From: Gemmatimonadota bacterium
Lineage (GTDB): Bacteria > Gemmatimonadota > Gemmatimonadetes > Gemmatimonadales > GWC2-71-9
NCBI GenBank assembly: GCA_003220935.1
Contig: QHTT01000094.1
Span: 1 to 62,662 of the forward strand
Direction: 5' to 3'
Length of the DNA stretch: 62,662 bases
Shown here: positions 49,898-58,235 of the stretch, in pieces
Position numbering within the stretch: the first letter of the stretch is position 1
Layout of the letters: every line of letters starts with the position of its first letter
The notes under the pieces: model-generated
The model's database searches: none
Told to the model about the DNA's origin: nothing
The model's input: only the letters and a program-made list of their open reading frames with translations
Made by a program: the position numbers and the translations under genes

Positions 49898-51496
49898 CTA
49901 CGAGATTGGCTCGGCGGTTTCCACCGTCGTCGGGCTCGCCTCATCAGTGGCCGGCTCCCGCTCGATCACCCAGCCCGTGCTGGGGCTGCGCTGCAGGCCG
50001 TGGCGCTCCATCAGGCGATACAGAGTCGTGCGGTCCACGCCGGCGATGCGCGCCGCCTTGGACATGTTCCCCCCCGCCCGGTTCACGAGCCACGTGAGAT
50101 ACTGCCGCTCGAACTGGGCGATGACGCGGTCGCGGGCCGCGTGGTAGCTCTCCTCAAGCAGCGTGGAGATCAACGAGGCCGGGTTCGCCGTCGCTGGGGA
50201 TTCCCCCTCGGACGTGAGCTGCAAGTCCTCCGGCCGGATCTCCGTGCCGGGCTCCACGATCACCGCCACGTGCTCGATCGCGTTTTGCAACTCGCGCACG
50301 TTGCCGCGCCAGTTGTGAGCGCACAGCCCCCGGATCGCAGCGTCGCTGAGCTTCGGGAAGGGCGCGCCCTTGTTGCGGTGTCGGATCCAGTACGTCGAGA
50401 GGAAGTACTCCGCGAGCAAGGGGATATCCTCCGGCCGCTCCCGCAGCGGCGGCACGTGGATGGGGACCACCCGCAGGCGGTAGTACAAATCCTCCCGCAG
50501 GGTACCCGCCTTGACGGCGGCTTCGGCGTCACTGTTCGTGGCGGCGATGAATCGCACGTTCACGACGGCGTCGTTCGTCTCGCTCCCCACGCGGCGCACC
50601 ACGCCATCCTGGATGACGCGCAGCAGTTTCGCCTGAATCGGCTTCGACATCTCGATCAGCTCGTCCAGAAACAGGGTCCCGCCGTGGGCCGCTTCAAGCA
50701 GGCCGGGCTTGTCGCGGACCGCCCCCGTGAATGCGCCCTTGCGGTGGCCGAACATCTCCGACTCGAGCAACCCCTCGGGGAGGGCGGCACAGTTGATCGC
50801 CACGAACGGGCGGCTCGAACGGCGGCTGTGGTGGTGGATGAATTGGGCGATCATCTCCTTGCCGCTGCCGCTTTCCCCTGTGATGAACACCGAGGCGTCC
50901 GTGGGAGCCACCTTGCGCGCCAGCTCGATCGCCCGGCGAAACGCCGGTGCCGTGCCGAGCAGCGTGATCTTGTCGCTGTGCGCATGCCGCCGCTCCAACT
51001 CCTCCTGTTGCTCGCGGGTCTCGCGGGCTACGACCAGCGTGTGCACCGCTCGGCCGATCAGGACTTGGAGGTGGGAGGCGGAAAACGGCTTCGGGAGGTA
51101 GTCGAACGCGCCCTGCCGCAGCGCCTCGACGCTCGACTCCACGCTCGGGTTTCCCGTCATCACGATGACGATGGTGTCGTGATTGGTCGTGAGCGCCGTG
51201 CGAAGCAGCGTCAGGCCATCGACCTGCGTCATGTACAGATCCGCCAGCACGATGTCGAACGCGCGGCGCTTCAGCAGCTCGAGCGCTTCCTGGCCGCGGC
51301 TGCTGACGGTGACGTCATAGCCGTCCTGACGCAGCACGGTAGCGCAGCTTTCGCGTAGCGTGTGCTCGTCGTCCACCACGAGGATCCGGATCCGCGCCTT
51401 CGCATCGGCCCCGATCGACAGCAGGGACGTGACGTCCTTCGTGTCGTCACGCGCCCCGGGCCGGGAGACGCCGTTCTGTGCAAGTGGCATGGACAT
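49898..51496 (-). CDS. Sigma-54-dependent response regulator (NtrC family)
   Basis: The 532-residue protein has a REC domain (ILVVDDEHTLRES, phospho-acceptor Asp86 in VLADLY, Lys in YLPKPF). An AAA+ sigma-54 interaction domain follows, with Walker A GESGSGKE (207-214) and the sigma-54 contact loop GAFTGA (254-259). A Fis-type helix-turn-helix lies at about 470-515 (NMSKAARIAGVDRTTLYRLMERH). It activates RpoN promoters. The many -24/-12 elements in this window make it the obvious local activator, comparable to PrsR regulators of exosortase loci. RpoN itself is not encoded here. Confidence 0.93.
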   Translation of the reverse strand: MSMPLAQNGVSRPGARDDTKDVTSLLSIGADAKARIRILVVDDEHTLRESCATVLRQDGYDVTVSSRGQEALELLKRRAFDIVLADLYMTQVDGLTLLRTALTTNHDTIVIVMTGNPSVESSVEALRQGAFDYLPKPFSASHLQVLIGRAVHTLVVARETREQQEELERRHAHSDKITLLGTAPAFRRAIELARKVAPTDASVFITGESGSGKEMIAQFIHHHSRRSSRPFVAINCAALPEGLLESEMFGHRKGAFTGAVRDKPGLLEAAHGGTLFLDELIEMSKPIQAKLLRVIQDGVVRRVGSETNDAVVNVRFIAATNSDAEAAVKAGTLREDLYYRLRVVPIHVPPLRERPEDIPLLAEYFLSTYWIRHRNKGAPFPKLSDAAIRGLCAHNWRGNVRELQNAIEHVAVIVEPGTEIRPEDLQLTSEGESPATANPASLISTLLEESYHAARDRVIAQFERQYLTWLVNRAGGNMSKAARIAGVDRTTLYRLMERHGLQRSPSTGWVIEREPATDEASPTTVETAEPIS

Positions 51497-51531
51497 CGGG
51501 TTCGTTCCAGCTCGGGTTTGGCCTCCCCTTA

Positions 51532-51547
51532 CGCAGGGTTCGGGCCA
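51532..51547 (-). promoter_or_regulatory. Sigma-54-like promoter of the regulator-kinase operon
   Basis: The minus strand reads TGGCCCGAACCCTGCG, with three mismatches and correct spacing. The start near 51521 gives a 25-nt leader. It would make the activator autoregulated. Confidence 0.5.
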
Positions 51548-51550
51548 GTC

Positions 51551-51568
51551 TGTCGCGACCTCGCAGCG
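51551..51568. promoter_or_regulatory. Palindrome-like site near the regulator promoter
   Basis: The sequence TGTCGCG-ACCT-CGCAGCG matches the shared palindrome with three mismatches. It directly abuts the -24 element, closer than at other genes, so it could serve for autorepression. Confidence 0.4.
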
Positions 51569-51720
51569 GCCGGATTCTCAAGCGATTGCGGCACCTGCGG
51601 CCCGACGGACCCGCGCGCCGGGCTGGACGGTCGCACCAACCTGCATCCACCGCCTCCCCCATGCTGCACCGATTTGTGGCATGACCTCCCCGGCGGGCGG
51701 GGAGGGCGTGGGGCCGTGCG

Positions 51721-51736
51721 CGGTATCGGACTTGCT
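51721..51736 (+). promoter_or_regulatory. Sigma-54 promoter of the Wzc gene
   Basis: The sequence CGGTATCGGACTTGCT has perfect TTGCT and shares GGTAT with the acyl ligase promoter. The start near 51747 gives a leader of about 78 nt. Confidence 0.55.
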
Positions 51737-51824
51737 GTCCTCACGGCGCGACGCTGGTGCGCGGCACGACGCCGCGCGACCGGCCCGACGGAACAGACCG
51801 TATCGATCGATAGGAAACGGCTCG

Positions 51825-54287
51825 ATGGCGTTCAGCAACCTGCCCGCCGCACCGCTCGTCCCACCGCCGGTCGTCGCCCCGGGGACGCCGCACCGCGGCA
51901 TGACAGAGTTCGACCTTGCCGGCTCCGACAGCGGGCTTGATTGGCGCCGGATCCTGAGTGCGCTGCTGCGCTTCAAGTGGCTCATCGCCGGGTTTACCCT
52001 GGTCGGCACGGTGGCTGGCGTCGGCGCCACGCGCTTCCTGAAGCCCGAGTACGCCGCCCAGGCCAAGATCTGGATCGATGTGGAGGGTCGGCGCGGCCCG
52101 GACCGCGGGCCGGCGCCGATTCGCCCAAGCCAGCTGCTCGATGCCGAGTCGTGGGTGGATTTGCTCAAGTCATACGTGGTGCTCGACCAAGTGGTGCGCG
52201 ACGAACGCCTGTTCGTGGACCCCAGCTCGCCTGCGGACGCACAGGCGCTCGAGGGGCTGCGCGTCGCCGATCAGTACCGGCCCGGCGCGTACCGCTTCAC
52301 AGTGGACCGCGCGGGACAGGGCTACACCCTCGCGACGGCGGACGGCATCGAGCTCGAGCGCGGCACGCTGGGCGATTCGGTCGGGACGCGGTATGGGCTG
52401 CAGTGGGCGCCCGACGCGGGCACCGTGGCTCCGGGGCGCACCGTCGAATTCACCTTGACGACGCTGCGGGATGCCGCCACAGGCCTGGGCGAAGCGCTGG
52501 ACGTACGGATGGACATGGACGGAAACTTCCTGCGTTTCGAGCTGCGCGGCCCGTATCCGACGCGCATCACCGCGATCGTGAACGCCGTGGCGCAACGCTA
52601 CGTCCAGGTGTACGCCGACCTGAAGCGCCAAAAGGTCATCGAGCTCACGAAGATCCTGGGGGAGCAGGTGCAGCACTCGCAGGAGAACCTCCGCAACGCG
52701 GAGGCCGCCCTGCAGCGCTTCCGGGAGGAGACGATCACGCTGCCGAGCGACCGCCCGGCGGCCGGCGCATCGGTCGCGGGGGCCGGTGTGGGAGGGGCGG
52801 GAGCTGCCGGAGGGGCACGGGATCCGGTGTTCGGCGGCTTCTTCGAGACACAGCTGACGCGGGAGGAGGCGCGCCGCGATCGGGAGGCGCTGGGCCGGCT
52901 GCTGGCGCAGGCCGGCGACTCGGGGCTCTCTCCCGAGGCGCTGTCGGTGGTCGGCTCGGTGCAACAGAATCCCGAGCTGTCGGAGGCGTTGAAGGAGCTG
53001 ACGGACAAGCAAGCCCTGCTGCGCACCTATCGCTACAAGTACTCCGACGAGTACCCGCCGGTGCAGCGGCTGCTGGGGGAGATCGCGACGCTGCAGCGTC
53101 AGACGATCCCGACGCTGGCGCGCGCGCTCGCCGGACAGCTCGCGGGGAAGGAAGCGGAGCTGGGCCGACGGGTCGATGCCGACTCGCGCAGCCTGCGGCA
53201 GATTCCCGCGCGCACCATCGAAGAAGCGCGCCTCCGCCGGGACGCGAGCCTCGCGGAAAATCTGTACACGAGTCTCCAGCAGAAGTACGACGAGGCGCGG
53301 CTGGCGGAAGCCAGCACCCTCGCGGACGTCCGCGTCCTCGATTCCGCGGTCGTGCCGCGGCGGCCGGTGAAGAACACAGCACCGCGGGTGATTCTCATGG
53401 CGTTCTTCGGCAGCTTCGCGCTGGCGGTGATGGGGGCCGTCCTGATCGATCGGATAGACCCGCGCGTCCGCTACCCCGATCAGGTGTCACGCGAGATGGG
53501 ACTCACCATTCTGGGCGCCGTGCCGCACGTGCGACCGGGCGCGCGGCCTACGCCGCGCAACGGGCGGCGCGTCCGGCCGCCTGAGGACGTCGCCGTCGTG
53601 GTCGAGGCGTTGCGCGGCGTGTGCCTCAACCTGGTGTACACCCACGGTGCGGCGTCGCCCATGCTCGTCACCATCACCAGCCCGGGGGCGGGCGACGGCA
53701 AGTCCTTCCTCGCCGCCAATCTCGGTCACACCTTCGCCGAGGCCGGGCACCGTACGCTGCTGATCGATGGGGACATCCGGCGCGGTGTGCTCCACCGCCG
53801 CCTGGGCGCCCGGCGCCGTCCCGGACTCACCGACTTCCTGCGTGGGGAGGTCCCGCTCGAGGCGATCGTGCAGGCGACGCCGTATCCGTCGTTCTCGCTA
53901 ATTGGCTGCGGGACCCGTGCTTACAACGCGCCCGAGCTGCTCGGCTCGCAGACGATGTCGCAGCTCGTGACCGCGCTACGCCCAAGCTACGACGTCATCC
54001 TGGTCGACAGCCCGCCGCTCAGCGCGGGAGTCGACCCCCTCATCCTGGGTACGCTGACCGGGCACCTGGTGGTGGTGCTCCGGACGGGGTACAGCCACCG
54101 CGATGTGGCGGCCGCCAAACTCGAGGTACTGCAACGGCTCCCGGTGCGACTGCTCGGGGCGATCCTCAACGCGGTGCCCGCGGGCGCCGCGTATCGCTAC
54201 TACTCGTATTACCTGCCGGGCTACGAAGCCGTGGATGAAGAGGCTGAGCGGACGAGCGGTGGCAACAAACAGCCGTTCGTGATTTAA
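51825..54287 (+). CDS. Wzc-type polysaccharide co-polymerase with BY-kinase domain
   Basis: The 820-residue protein has a Wzz domain framed by two membrane helices (about residues 50-75 and 520-545), a coiled-coil-rich periplasmic part, and a C-terminal tyrosine autokinase. The kinase shows Walker A SPGAGDGKSFLAANLG (near 621), Walker A' TLLIDGDIRRG and Walker B VILVDSPPL. A tyrosine cluster (YRYYSYYLPGY) near the end is the autophosphorylation tail. It controls chain length and export with Wza. AGGAAA precedes ATG 51825. A Gly/Ala-rich insert sits near residues 305-325. Confidence 0.92.
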   Translation: MAFSNLPAAPLVPPPVVAPGTPHRGMTEFDLAGSDSGLDWRRILSALLRFKWLIAGFTLVGTVAGVGATRFLKPEYAAQAKIWIDVEGRRGPDRGPAPIRPSQLLDAESWVDLLKSYVVLDQVVRDERLFVDPSSPADAQALEGLRVADQYRPGAYRFTVDRAGQGYTLATADGIELERGTLGDSVGTRYGLQWAPDAGTVAPGRTVEFTLTTLRDAATGLGEALDVRMDMDGNFLRFELRGPYPTRITAIVNAVAQRYVQVYADLKRQKVIELTKILGEQVQHSQENLRNAEAALQRFREETITLPSDRPAAGASVAGAGVGGAGAAGGARDPVFGGFFETQLTREEARRDREALGRLLAQAGDSGLSPEALSVVGSVQQNPELSEALKELTDKQALLRTYRYKYSDEYPPVQRLLGEIATLQRQTIPTLARALAGQLAGKEAELGRRVDADSRSLRQIPARTIEEARLRRDASLAENLYTSLQQKYDEARLAEASTLADVRVLDSAVVPRRPVKNTAPRVILMAFFGSFALAVMGAVLIDRIDPRVRYPDQVSREMGLTILGAVPHVRPGARPTPRNGRRVRPPEDVAVVVEALRGVCLNLVYTHGAASPMLVTITSPGAGDGKSFLAANLGHTFAEAGHRTLLIDGDIRRGVLHRRLGARRRPGLTDFLRGEVPLEAIVQATPYPSFSLIGCGTRAYNAPELLGSQTMSQLVTALRPSYDVILVDSPPLSAGVDPLILGTLTGHLVVVLRTGYSHRDVAAAKLEVLQRLPVRLLGAILNAVPAGAAYRYYSYYLPGYEAVDEEAERTSGGNKQPFVI

Positions 54288-55243
54288 GGAGGAGAGGCGC
54301 TGACGCCGTCGTCGAAGCGGCGCAGCCAGCTGCCGCTTTCCGCGCGCCCGGTGCGCAAGGCGGTGGACGCCCGGACCAGCAGATCGACGGGCTCGATCGG
54401 CGCGTAGCCGACGTTGGCGACGGCCTCGTAACCGCAGCGCACGCGCAGCGGCGCTGGGGGGCGCTCCAGAGAGTCGGTCGCCGAGGGAGCGGTGGCGCTG
54501 GTCTGTACGTTGCTCGCGAGGCGCTCCGCCAGCCGGCGAGCGCCCGCTGCGTCGGTCCCGGGGGCGAGCACCGCGAATTCCGTGAGGCTGAGCCGGCCGA
54601 CCACGTCCGACAGGCGCGCCGACGACTTGAGGGCATGAACGCAGCGGACGACGACGTTGGCGGCGGTCTCGCTCCCCGGCGCCGGAGCCTCCACATCGAG
54701 GGCGAGCACGACGCAGGCGAGCGCACCGTGCTCGCGGAACGCCTGCGAGCCGAGCTCACGGGCGCGCCGTGCGAGACCCTGACGGTTGTAGAGCCCCGTC
54801 ATCGGGTCCAGCAGTCCTTCGGCGCGTGCCCGGTCGGCGTCGAGCTTGGCACGCACGTAGGCACCGATCTTCAGCAGGATCTCATCCGCCTCGTGCGGCG
54901 GAGCGATGCATTCCCAGGCACCGGCGCGGAGCGCGGCGATCCGCTGCTCACGCGACGCGTGGTCGCGGAACGCCAGCAGCAGCGGCGTGCTACTGAGGAC
55001 GCGGGGATCGGCGCGCAGCAGGCGGCACAACTCAACCCCCGGCATGTCGGGGAGGTCAGCGTCCACGATGATCACGTCGGGCTCGGTGCCACGAGCGCGC
55101 TCGAGCGCGTATCGGCCCGAGGGCTCCCGCAACACAGCATACCCCGCCGGCTCGAGAAGACCCCGCAGCCAGTGCGTATCCTCTTGCTGATCTCCGGCGA
55201 GAAGCACCAGGGGCAAGCCGCCCCGTGGCGTCTGTTCGCTCAT
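54284..55243 (-). CDS. Response regulator with degenerate GGDEF domain
   Basis: The 319-residue protein has a REC domain (phospho-acceptor Asp61 in VIIVDADLPDMPG) followed by a GGDEF-like domain. The family block LLDPMTGLYNRQGLARRA is present at 145-161. The active-site motif reads RLSLTEF where active cyclases have RxGGDEF, so c-di-GMP synthesis is unlikely. It may bind c-di-GMP or another partner. The nearby riboswitches make a c-di-GMP link plausible. Its 3' end overlaps the convergent Wzc gene by 4 bases. Confidence 0.85.
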   Translation of the reverse strand: MSEQTPRGGLPLVLLAGDQQEDTHWLRGLLEPAGYAVLREPSGRYALERARGTEPDVIIVDADLPDMPGVELCRLLRADPRVLSSTPLLLAFRDHASREQRIAALRAGAWECIAPPHEADEILLKIGAYVRAKLDADRARAEGLLDPMTGLYNRQGLARRARELGSQAFREHGALACVVLALDVEAPAPGSETAANVVVRCVHALKSSARLSDVVGRLSLTEFAVLAPGTDAAGARRLAERLASNVQTSATAPSATDSLERPPAPLRVRCGYEAVANVGYAPIEPVDLLVRASTALRTGRAESGSWLRRFDDGVSASPP

Positions 55244-55291
55244 GCGGTCTCCTCCAAATCCCGTCGGCGCAAGGGCGCACGTGTTCCCCTC

Positions 55292-55307
55292 TGCAAACCC
55301 GAGGCCG
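55292..55307 (-). promoter_or_regulatory. Sigma-54-like promoter of the REC-GGDEF gene
   Basis: The minus strand reads CGGCCTCGGGTTTGCA, with GGC and a perfect TTGCA at correct spacing. The start near 55281 gives a 38-nt leader. Confidence 0.45.
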
Positions 55308-55370
55308 CGAGCGCGCCCGGAGGCTCGGGCGAGCGGCGGGAGTGGATGCGACGAGTCGGCGCGCCGGAAG

Positions 55371-55388
55371 TGCCGCGCGGGCGCAACG
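55371..55388. promoter_or_regulatory. Palindrome-like putative activator site
   Basis: The sequence TGCCGCG-CGGG-CGCAACG matches the shared palindrome with three mismatches. Its centre is about 74 bp upstream of the -24 element at 55305. Confidence 0.4.
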
Positions 55389-55542
55389 CGACCCCGAACT
55401 CGCGCGGCGGTTCCACGACCAGGGGCGATGGAGCTAACGCGTTGTCGCGCCGAACGCTGGAGCGCGGTGCCGAGGTCGGCGGAAGCCTCCGGGCCTCAAA
55501 CTTGAAGCAGCGGGGGCGCATGATGAGGCTCGAGGAGCCTGC

Positions 55543-55764
55543 ATGTTGTGCCAACCCTGCGCAGCGCAGATACCGCGCGGCTCACGGCCGCGACAACCCG
55601 CGACGGCGTCCCGCGTCCAGCTCTGCGAGCAGTGCGGCGCAGCGATCGTCACGCTGAAAGGCGTGACGGTAGGCGTGGGAAACGCCACGCTCGCGCAGCT
55701 CGCCCGGTTCGGTCTGGCCGTGACGGGAGAGCCGTTGCTCGAACTCAGGCGCGGGGGCCTCTGA
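55543..55764 (+). CDS. Small hypothetical protein with two CxxC pairs
   Basis: The 73-residue protein has CQPC near its start and CEQC in the middle (LCEQCGAAIVTLKGVTVGVG), a pattern that could bind zinc as a small ribbon. I do not recognise the family. A good GAGGAG precedes the ATG, and the stop is 3 nt before the glmS start, so it is probably translated and co-transcribed with glmS. Confidence 0.55.
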   Translation: MLCQPCAAQIPRGSRPRQPATASRVQLCEQCGAAIVTLKGVTVGVGNATLAQLARFGLAVTGEPLLELRRGGL

Positions 55765-55767
55765 GCG

Positions 55768-57594
55768 ATGTGTGGCATCGTCGGATACGTCGGACCTAAG
55801 AACGCCGTCCCGGTCCTGCTGGAGGGCTTGGCGCGCCTGGAGTATCGCGGCTACGACTCCGCGGGGGTGGCGGTGTTGAACGGTCGCGGCGTGGAGGCCC
55901 GCAAGCTCGCCGGGCGTGTCGAGGGGCTGCGCGAGCTGCTGGCACGCTCGCCGGTCCACGGTACGTGCGGCATCGGGCACACGCGCTGGGCCACGCACGG
56001 CGCGCCGAACGACCGGAACGCGCACCCGCACCTCGACTGCACGGGCACGCTCGCGCTGGTGCACAACGGGATCATCGAGAACGCGGACGTGCTGCGCGCC
56101 CGGCTGGCGCAGCAGGGCCACCGCTTTGCGACCGAGACCGACACCGAGACGCTGGCGCACCTGATCGAGGACTCGGCCGGCGCGACGCTCGAGGAACGGG
56201 TGATCGCGGCGCTGGGGCACGTGGAAGGCACGTATGGGGTCGCCGTGATCGCCGAGCCCGAGCCCAGGAAGATCGTCGTGGCGCGGCGCGGCTCGCCGGT
56301 CTTGCTCGGGGTGGGTGACGGCGAGTACCTCGTCGCGTCAGACGCCAGTGCGGTGCTGGCGCATACGCGCTCCGTCGTCTACCTCAACGACGGCGACGTC
56401 GCGGTCGTGACGCCCGCCGGGTACCGCGTCCTCGACCGCGATGCGCACGAGCAGGACCGCGCCGTGGACGACATCGAGTGGGATCTCGAAGCGCTCGCCC
56501 TGGGCGGCTACGCGCACTTCATGCTCAAAGAGATCTGCGAGCAGTCCGAGACGGTGCGCCGCACGCTGCGCGGGCGCCTGTTGTTCACCGAGGGCACGGC
56601 GCGGTTGAACGGGCTCAACCTCACGCCGGACCAGTGCGCCCGCATCCGCCGCATTGTCGTCTTGGCGTGCGGCACGTCCTGGCACGCCGGTCTGGTGGGC
56701 CGGCACGTCATCGAGGAGCTCGCCGGAATCCCGGTGTCGGTGGAGTACGCCTCCGAGTTCCGCTACCGCCGTCAGCTGCGCCTGCCGGGGACGCTGACCA
56801 TCGCCATCTCGCAGTCGGGCGAGACGGCCGACACGCTCGAGGCGCTGCGCGCGGCGAAGGCGGCCGGCTCGACCGTCGTCGGCGTCGTGAACGTCGTTGG
56901 CTCGACCATCGCGCGCGAAGCCGACGGCGGCGTCTACCTGCACGCCGGGCCCGAGATCGGCGTCGCGTCCACGAAAGCGTTCACATCCCAGCTCGTCGCG
57001 CTGCTGCTGCTCGGCCTGTATCTAGGGCGTCAGCGCGGGCTGCCGGTGGAGCAGGGGCGGCGCCTGGTGGAGCAGCTCGCTGGCCTCCCCGAGCTGGTAG
57101 CGCGCACGCTCGAGCTGGAGCGGGAAGTAGCCCAGCTGGCCGAGCGCTACGCTGACGCGACCAACGCCCTCTACCTCGGCCGGGGCGTCAACTTTCCGGT
57201 GGCCCTTGAGGGAGCGCTCAAGCTCAAGGAGATCTCCTACATCCACGCCGAGGGCTACCCGGCGGCGGAAATGAAACACGGCCCGATCGCGCTGATCGAC
57301 GCGAACATGCCGGTGGTGTTTCTCGCACCCAAGGACGAAGTGTATGCCAAGGTAGTGTCCAACATGCAGGAAGTGCGGGCACGCGGCGGGCGCATCATCG
57401 CGGTCACGAGCGACGGCAACGGGGACCTGCGGCATCTGGTCGACCACCAGCTGCGCGTCCCCGCCAGCGCGCCGCTACTGTCGCCGCTGCTGACGGTGAT
57501 CCCGCTCCAGCTACTGGCCTATCACATCGCCGTACGGCGGGGGTGCGACGTGGATCGCCCCCGCAACCTGGCGAAGAGCGTGACGGTGGAATGA
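55768..57594 (+). CDS. glmS: Glutamine--fructose-6-phosphate aminotransferase (isomerising)
   Basis: The 608-residue protein begins MCGIVGYVGPKNAVPVLLEGL with catalytic Cys2, then RLEYRGYDSAGVA, GIGHTRWATHGAPN and HNGIIENAD. Two SIS domains follow, with CGTSWHAGLVG, ISQSGETADTLEAL and STKAFTSQ, and the C-terminal DRPRNLAKSVTVE is the family's end signature. It makes glucosamine-6-phosphate, the entry to UDP-GlcNAc, and so feeds WecB two genes downstream. The stop overlaps the next start (ATGA). Confidence 0.97.
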   Translation: MCGIVGYVGPKNAVPVLLEGLARLEYRGYDSAGVAVLNGRGVEARKLAGRVEGLRELLARSPVHGTCGIGHTRWATHGAPNDRNAHPHLDCTGTLALVHNGIIENADVLRARLAQQGHRFATETDTETLAHLIEDSAGATLEERVIAALGHVEGTYGVAVIAEPEPRKIVVARRGSPVLLGVGDGEYLVASDASAVLAHTRSVVYLNDGDVAVVTPAGYRVLDRDAHEQDRAVDDIEWDLEALALGGYAHFMLKEICEQSETVRRTLRGRLLFTEGTARLNGLNLTPDQCARIRRIVVLACGTSWHAGLVGRHVIEELAGIPVSVEYASEFRYRRQLRLPGTLTIAISQSGETADTLEALRAAKAAGSTVVGVVNVVGSTIAREADGGVYLHAGPEIGVASTKAFTSQLVALLLLGLYLGRQRGLPVEQGRRLVEQLAGLPELVARTLELEREVAQLAERYADATNALYLGRGVNFPVALEGALKLKEISYIHAEGYPAAEMKHGPIALIDANMPVVFLAPKDEVYAKVVSNMQEVRARGGRIIAVTSDGNGDLRHLVDHQLRVPASAPLLSPLLTVIPLQLLAYHIAVRRGCDVDRPRNLAKSVTVE

Positions 57595-58235
57595 TGATGC
57601 AACGATTGCTGATGTGCCTCGTGGCGCTAGCGGCGCTGGCGAGCCCGCTCGCCGCCCAGAGCGCCAAGCCGACCCCGGCGAGCGGGTTCCTCGTCGGCGA
57701 CCAGATCTGGCTCCAGGTGGAAGAGGATACGCAATTCACCCACACCTTCACCGTGGCACAAGGACCTACGCTGATGCTTCCCGTGATCGGCGCGATCCCG
57801 CTCACCGGCGTGCAGCGCGCCGACGTGGAGCGCTATCTCACCCAGCAGCTGGGGCGGTACCTGAAGAACCCGTCGGTGCACGCCAAAGCGTTGGTCCGGC
57901 TCTCGATCCTAGGCGAGGTGGAGCGTCCGGGGTTCTACGCGGTCCCGGCGGATGTGGTGATCGGCGACGCGCTGATGGTGGCGGGGGGACCGACGCGCGA
58001 CGCGAAGTTCCGCGACGCACGCGTCGAGCGTGACGGCCAGCAGGTCTGGACGGGCGACACGCTCCGAGATGCGGTAGCGAAGGGGTTGACGATCGATCAG
58101 ATGAACCTGCACACGGGAGATCAGATTTTCGTGCCGCGCGAGGTTCGGAAGGACCCGGAGACGACGTGGCGCATCATCGGCATCCTCGTGACGCTGCCGG
58201 TTGCCATCTACGGCCTCACGCGGCTGGGACACTAG
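57591..58235 (+). CDS. Wza-type polysaccharide export protein (short)
   Basis: The 214-residue protein has a signal peptide (LLMCLVALAALASPLAAQ), a Poly_export domain (FLVGDQIWLQVEEDTQF, LPVIGAIPLTGVQRADVERYLTQQLGRYLKNPSVHAKALVRL) and one SLBB-like segment (ILGEVERPGFYAVPADVVIGDALMVAGGPTRDA). A hydrophobic helix lies at the end. It is much shorter than classical Wza and has no lipobox. It should form or assist the outer-membrane exit with Wzc. Three in-frame ATGs occur at 57591, 57594 and 57597. Confidence 0.85.
   Translation: MMMQRLLMCLVALAALASPLAAQSAKPTPASGFLVGDQIWLQVEEDTQFTHTFTVAQGPTLMLPVIGAIPLTGVQRADVERYLTQQLGRYLKNPSVHAKALVRLSILGEVERPGFYAVPADVVIGDALMVAGGPTRDAKFRDARVERDGQQVWTGDTLRDAVAKGLTIDQMNLHTGDQIFVPREVRKDPETTWRIIGILVTLPVAIYGLTRLGH

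Larger units (their letters stand above)
51497..51824. other. Divergent intergenic region between regulator and Wzc genes
   Basis: No gene is seen in this gap. It contains one sigma-54-like box in each direction and one palindrome-like site. Confidence 0.6.
55244..55542. other. Divergent intergenic region
   Basis: No gene is supported. The region contains a sigma-54-like box (minus) and a palindrome-like site. Short frames in it are shadows. A weak GGCCTCAAACTTGA element near 55489 points toward the plus operon but lacks the -12 GC. Confidence 0.5.
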
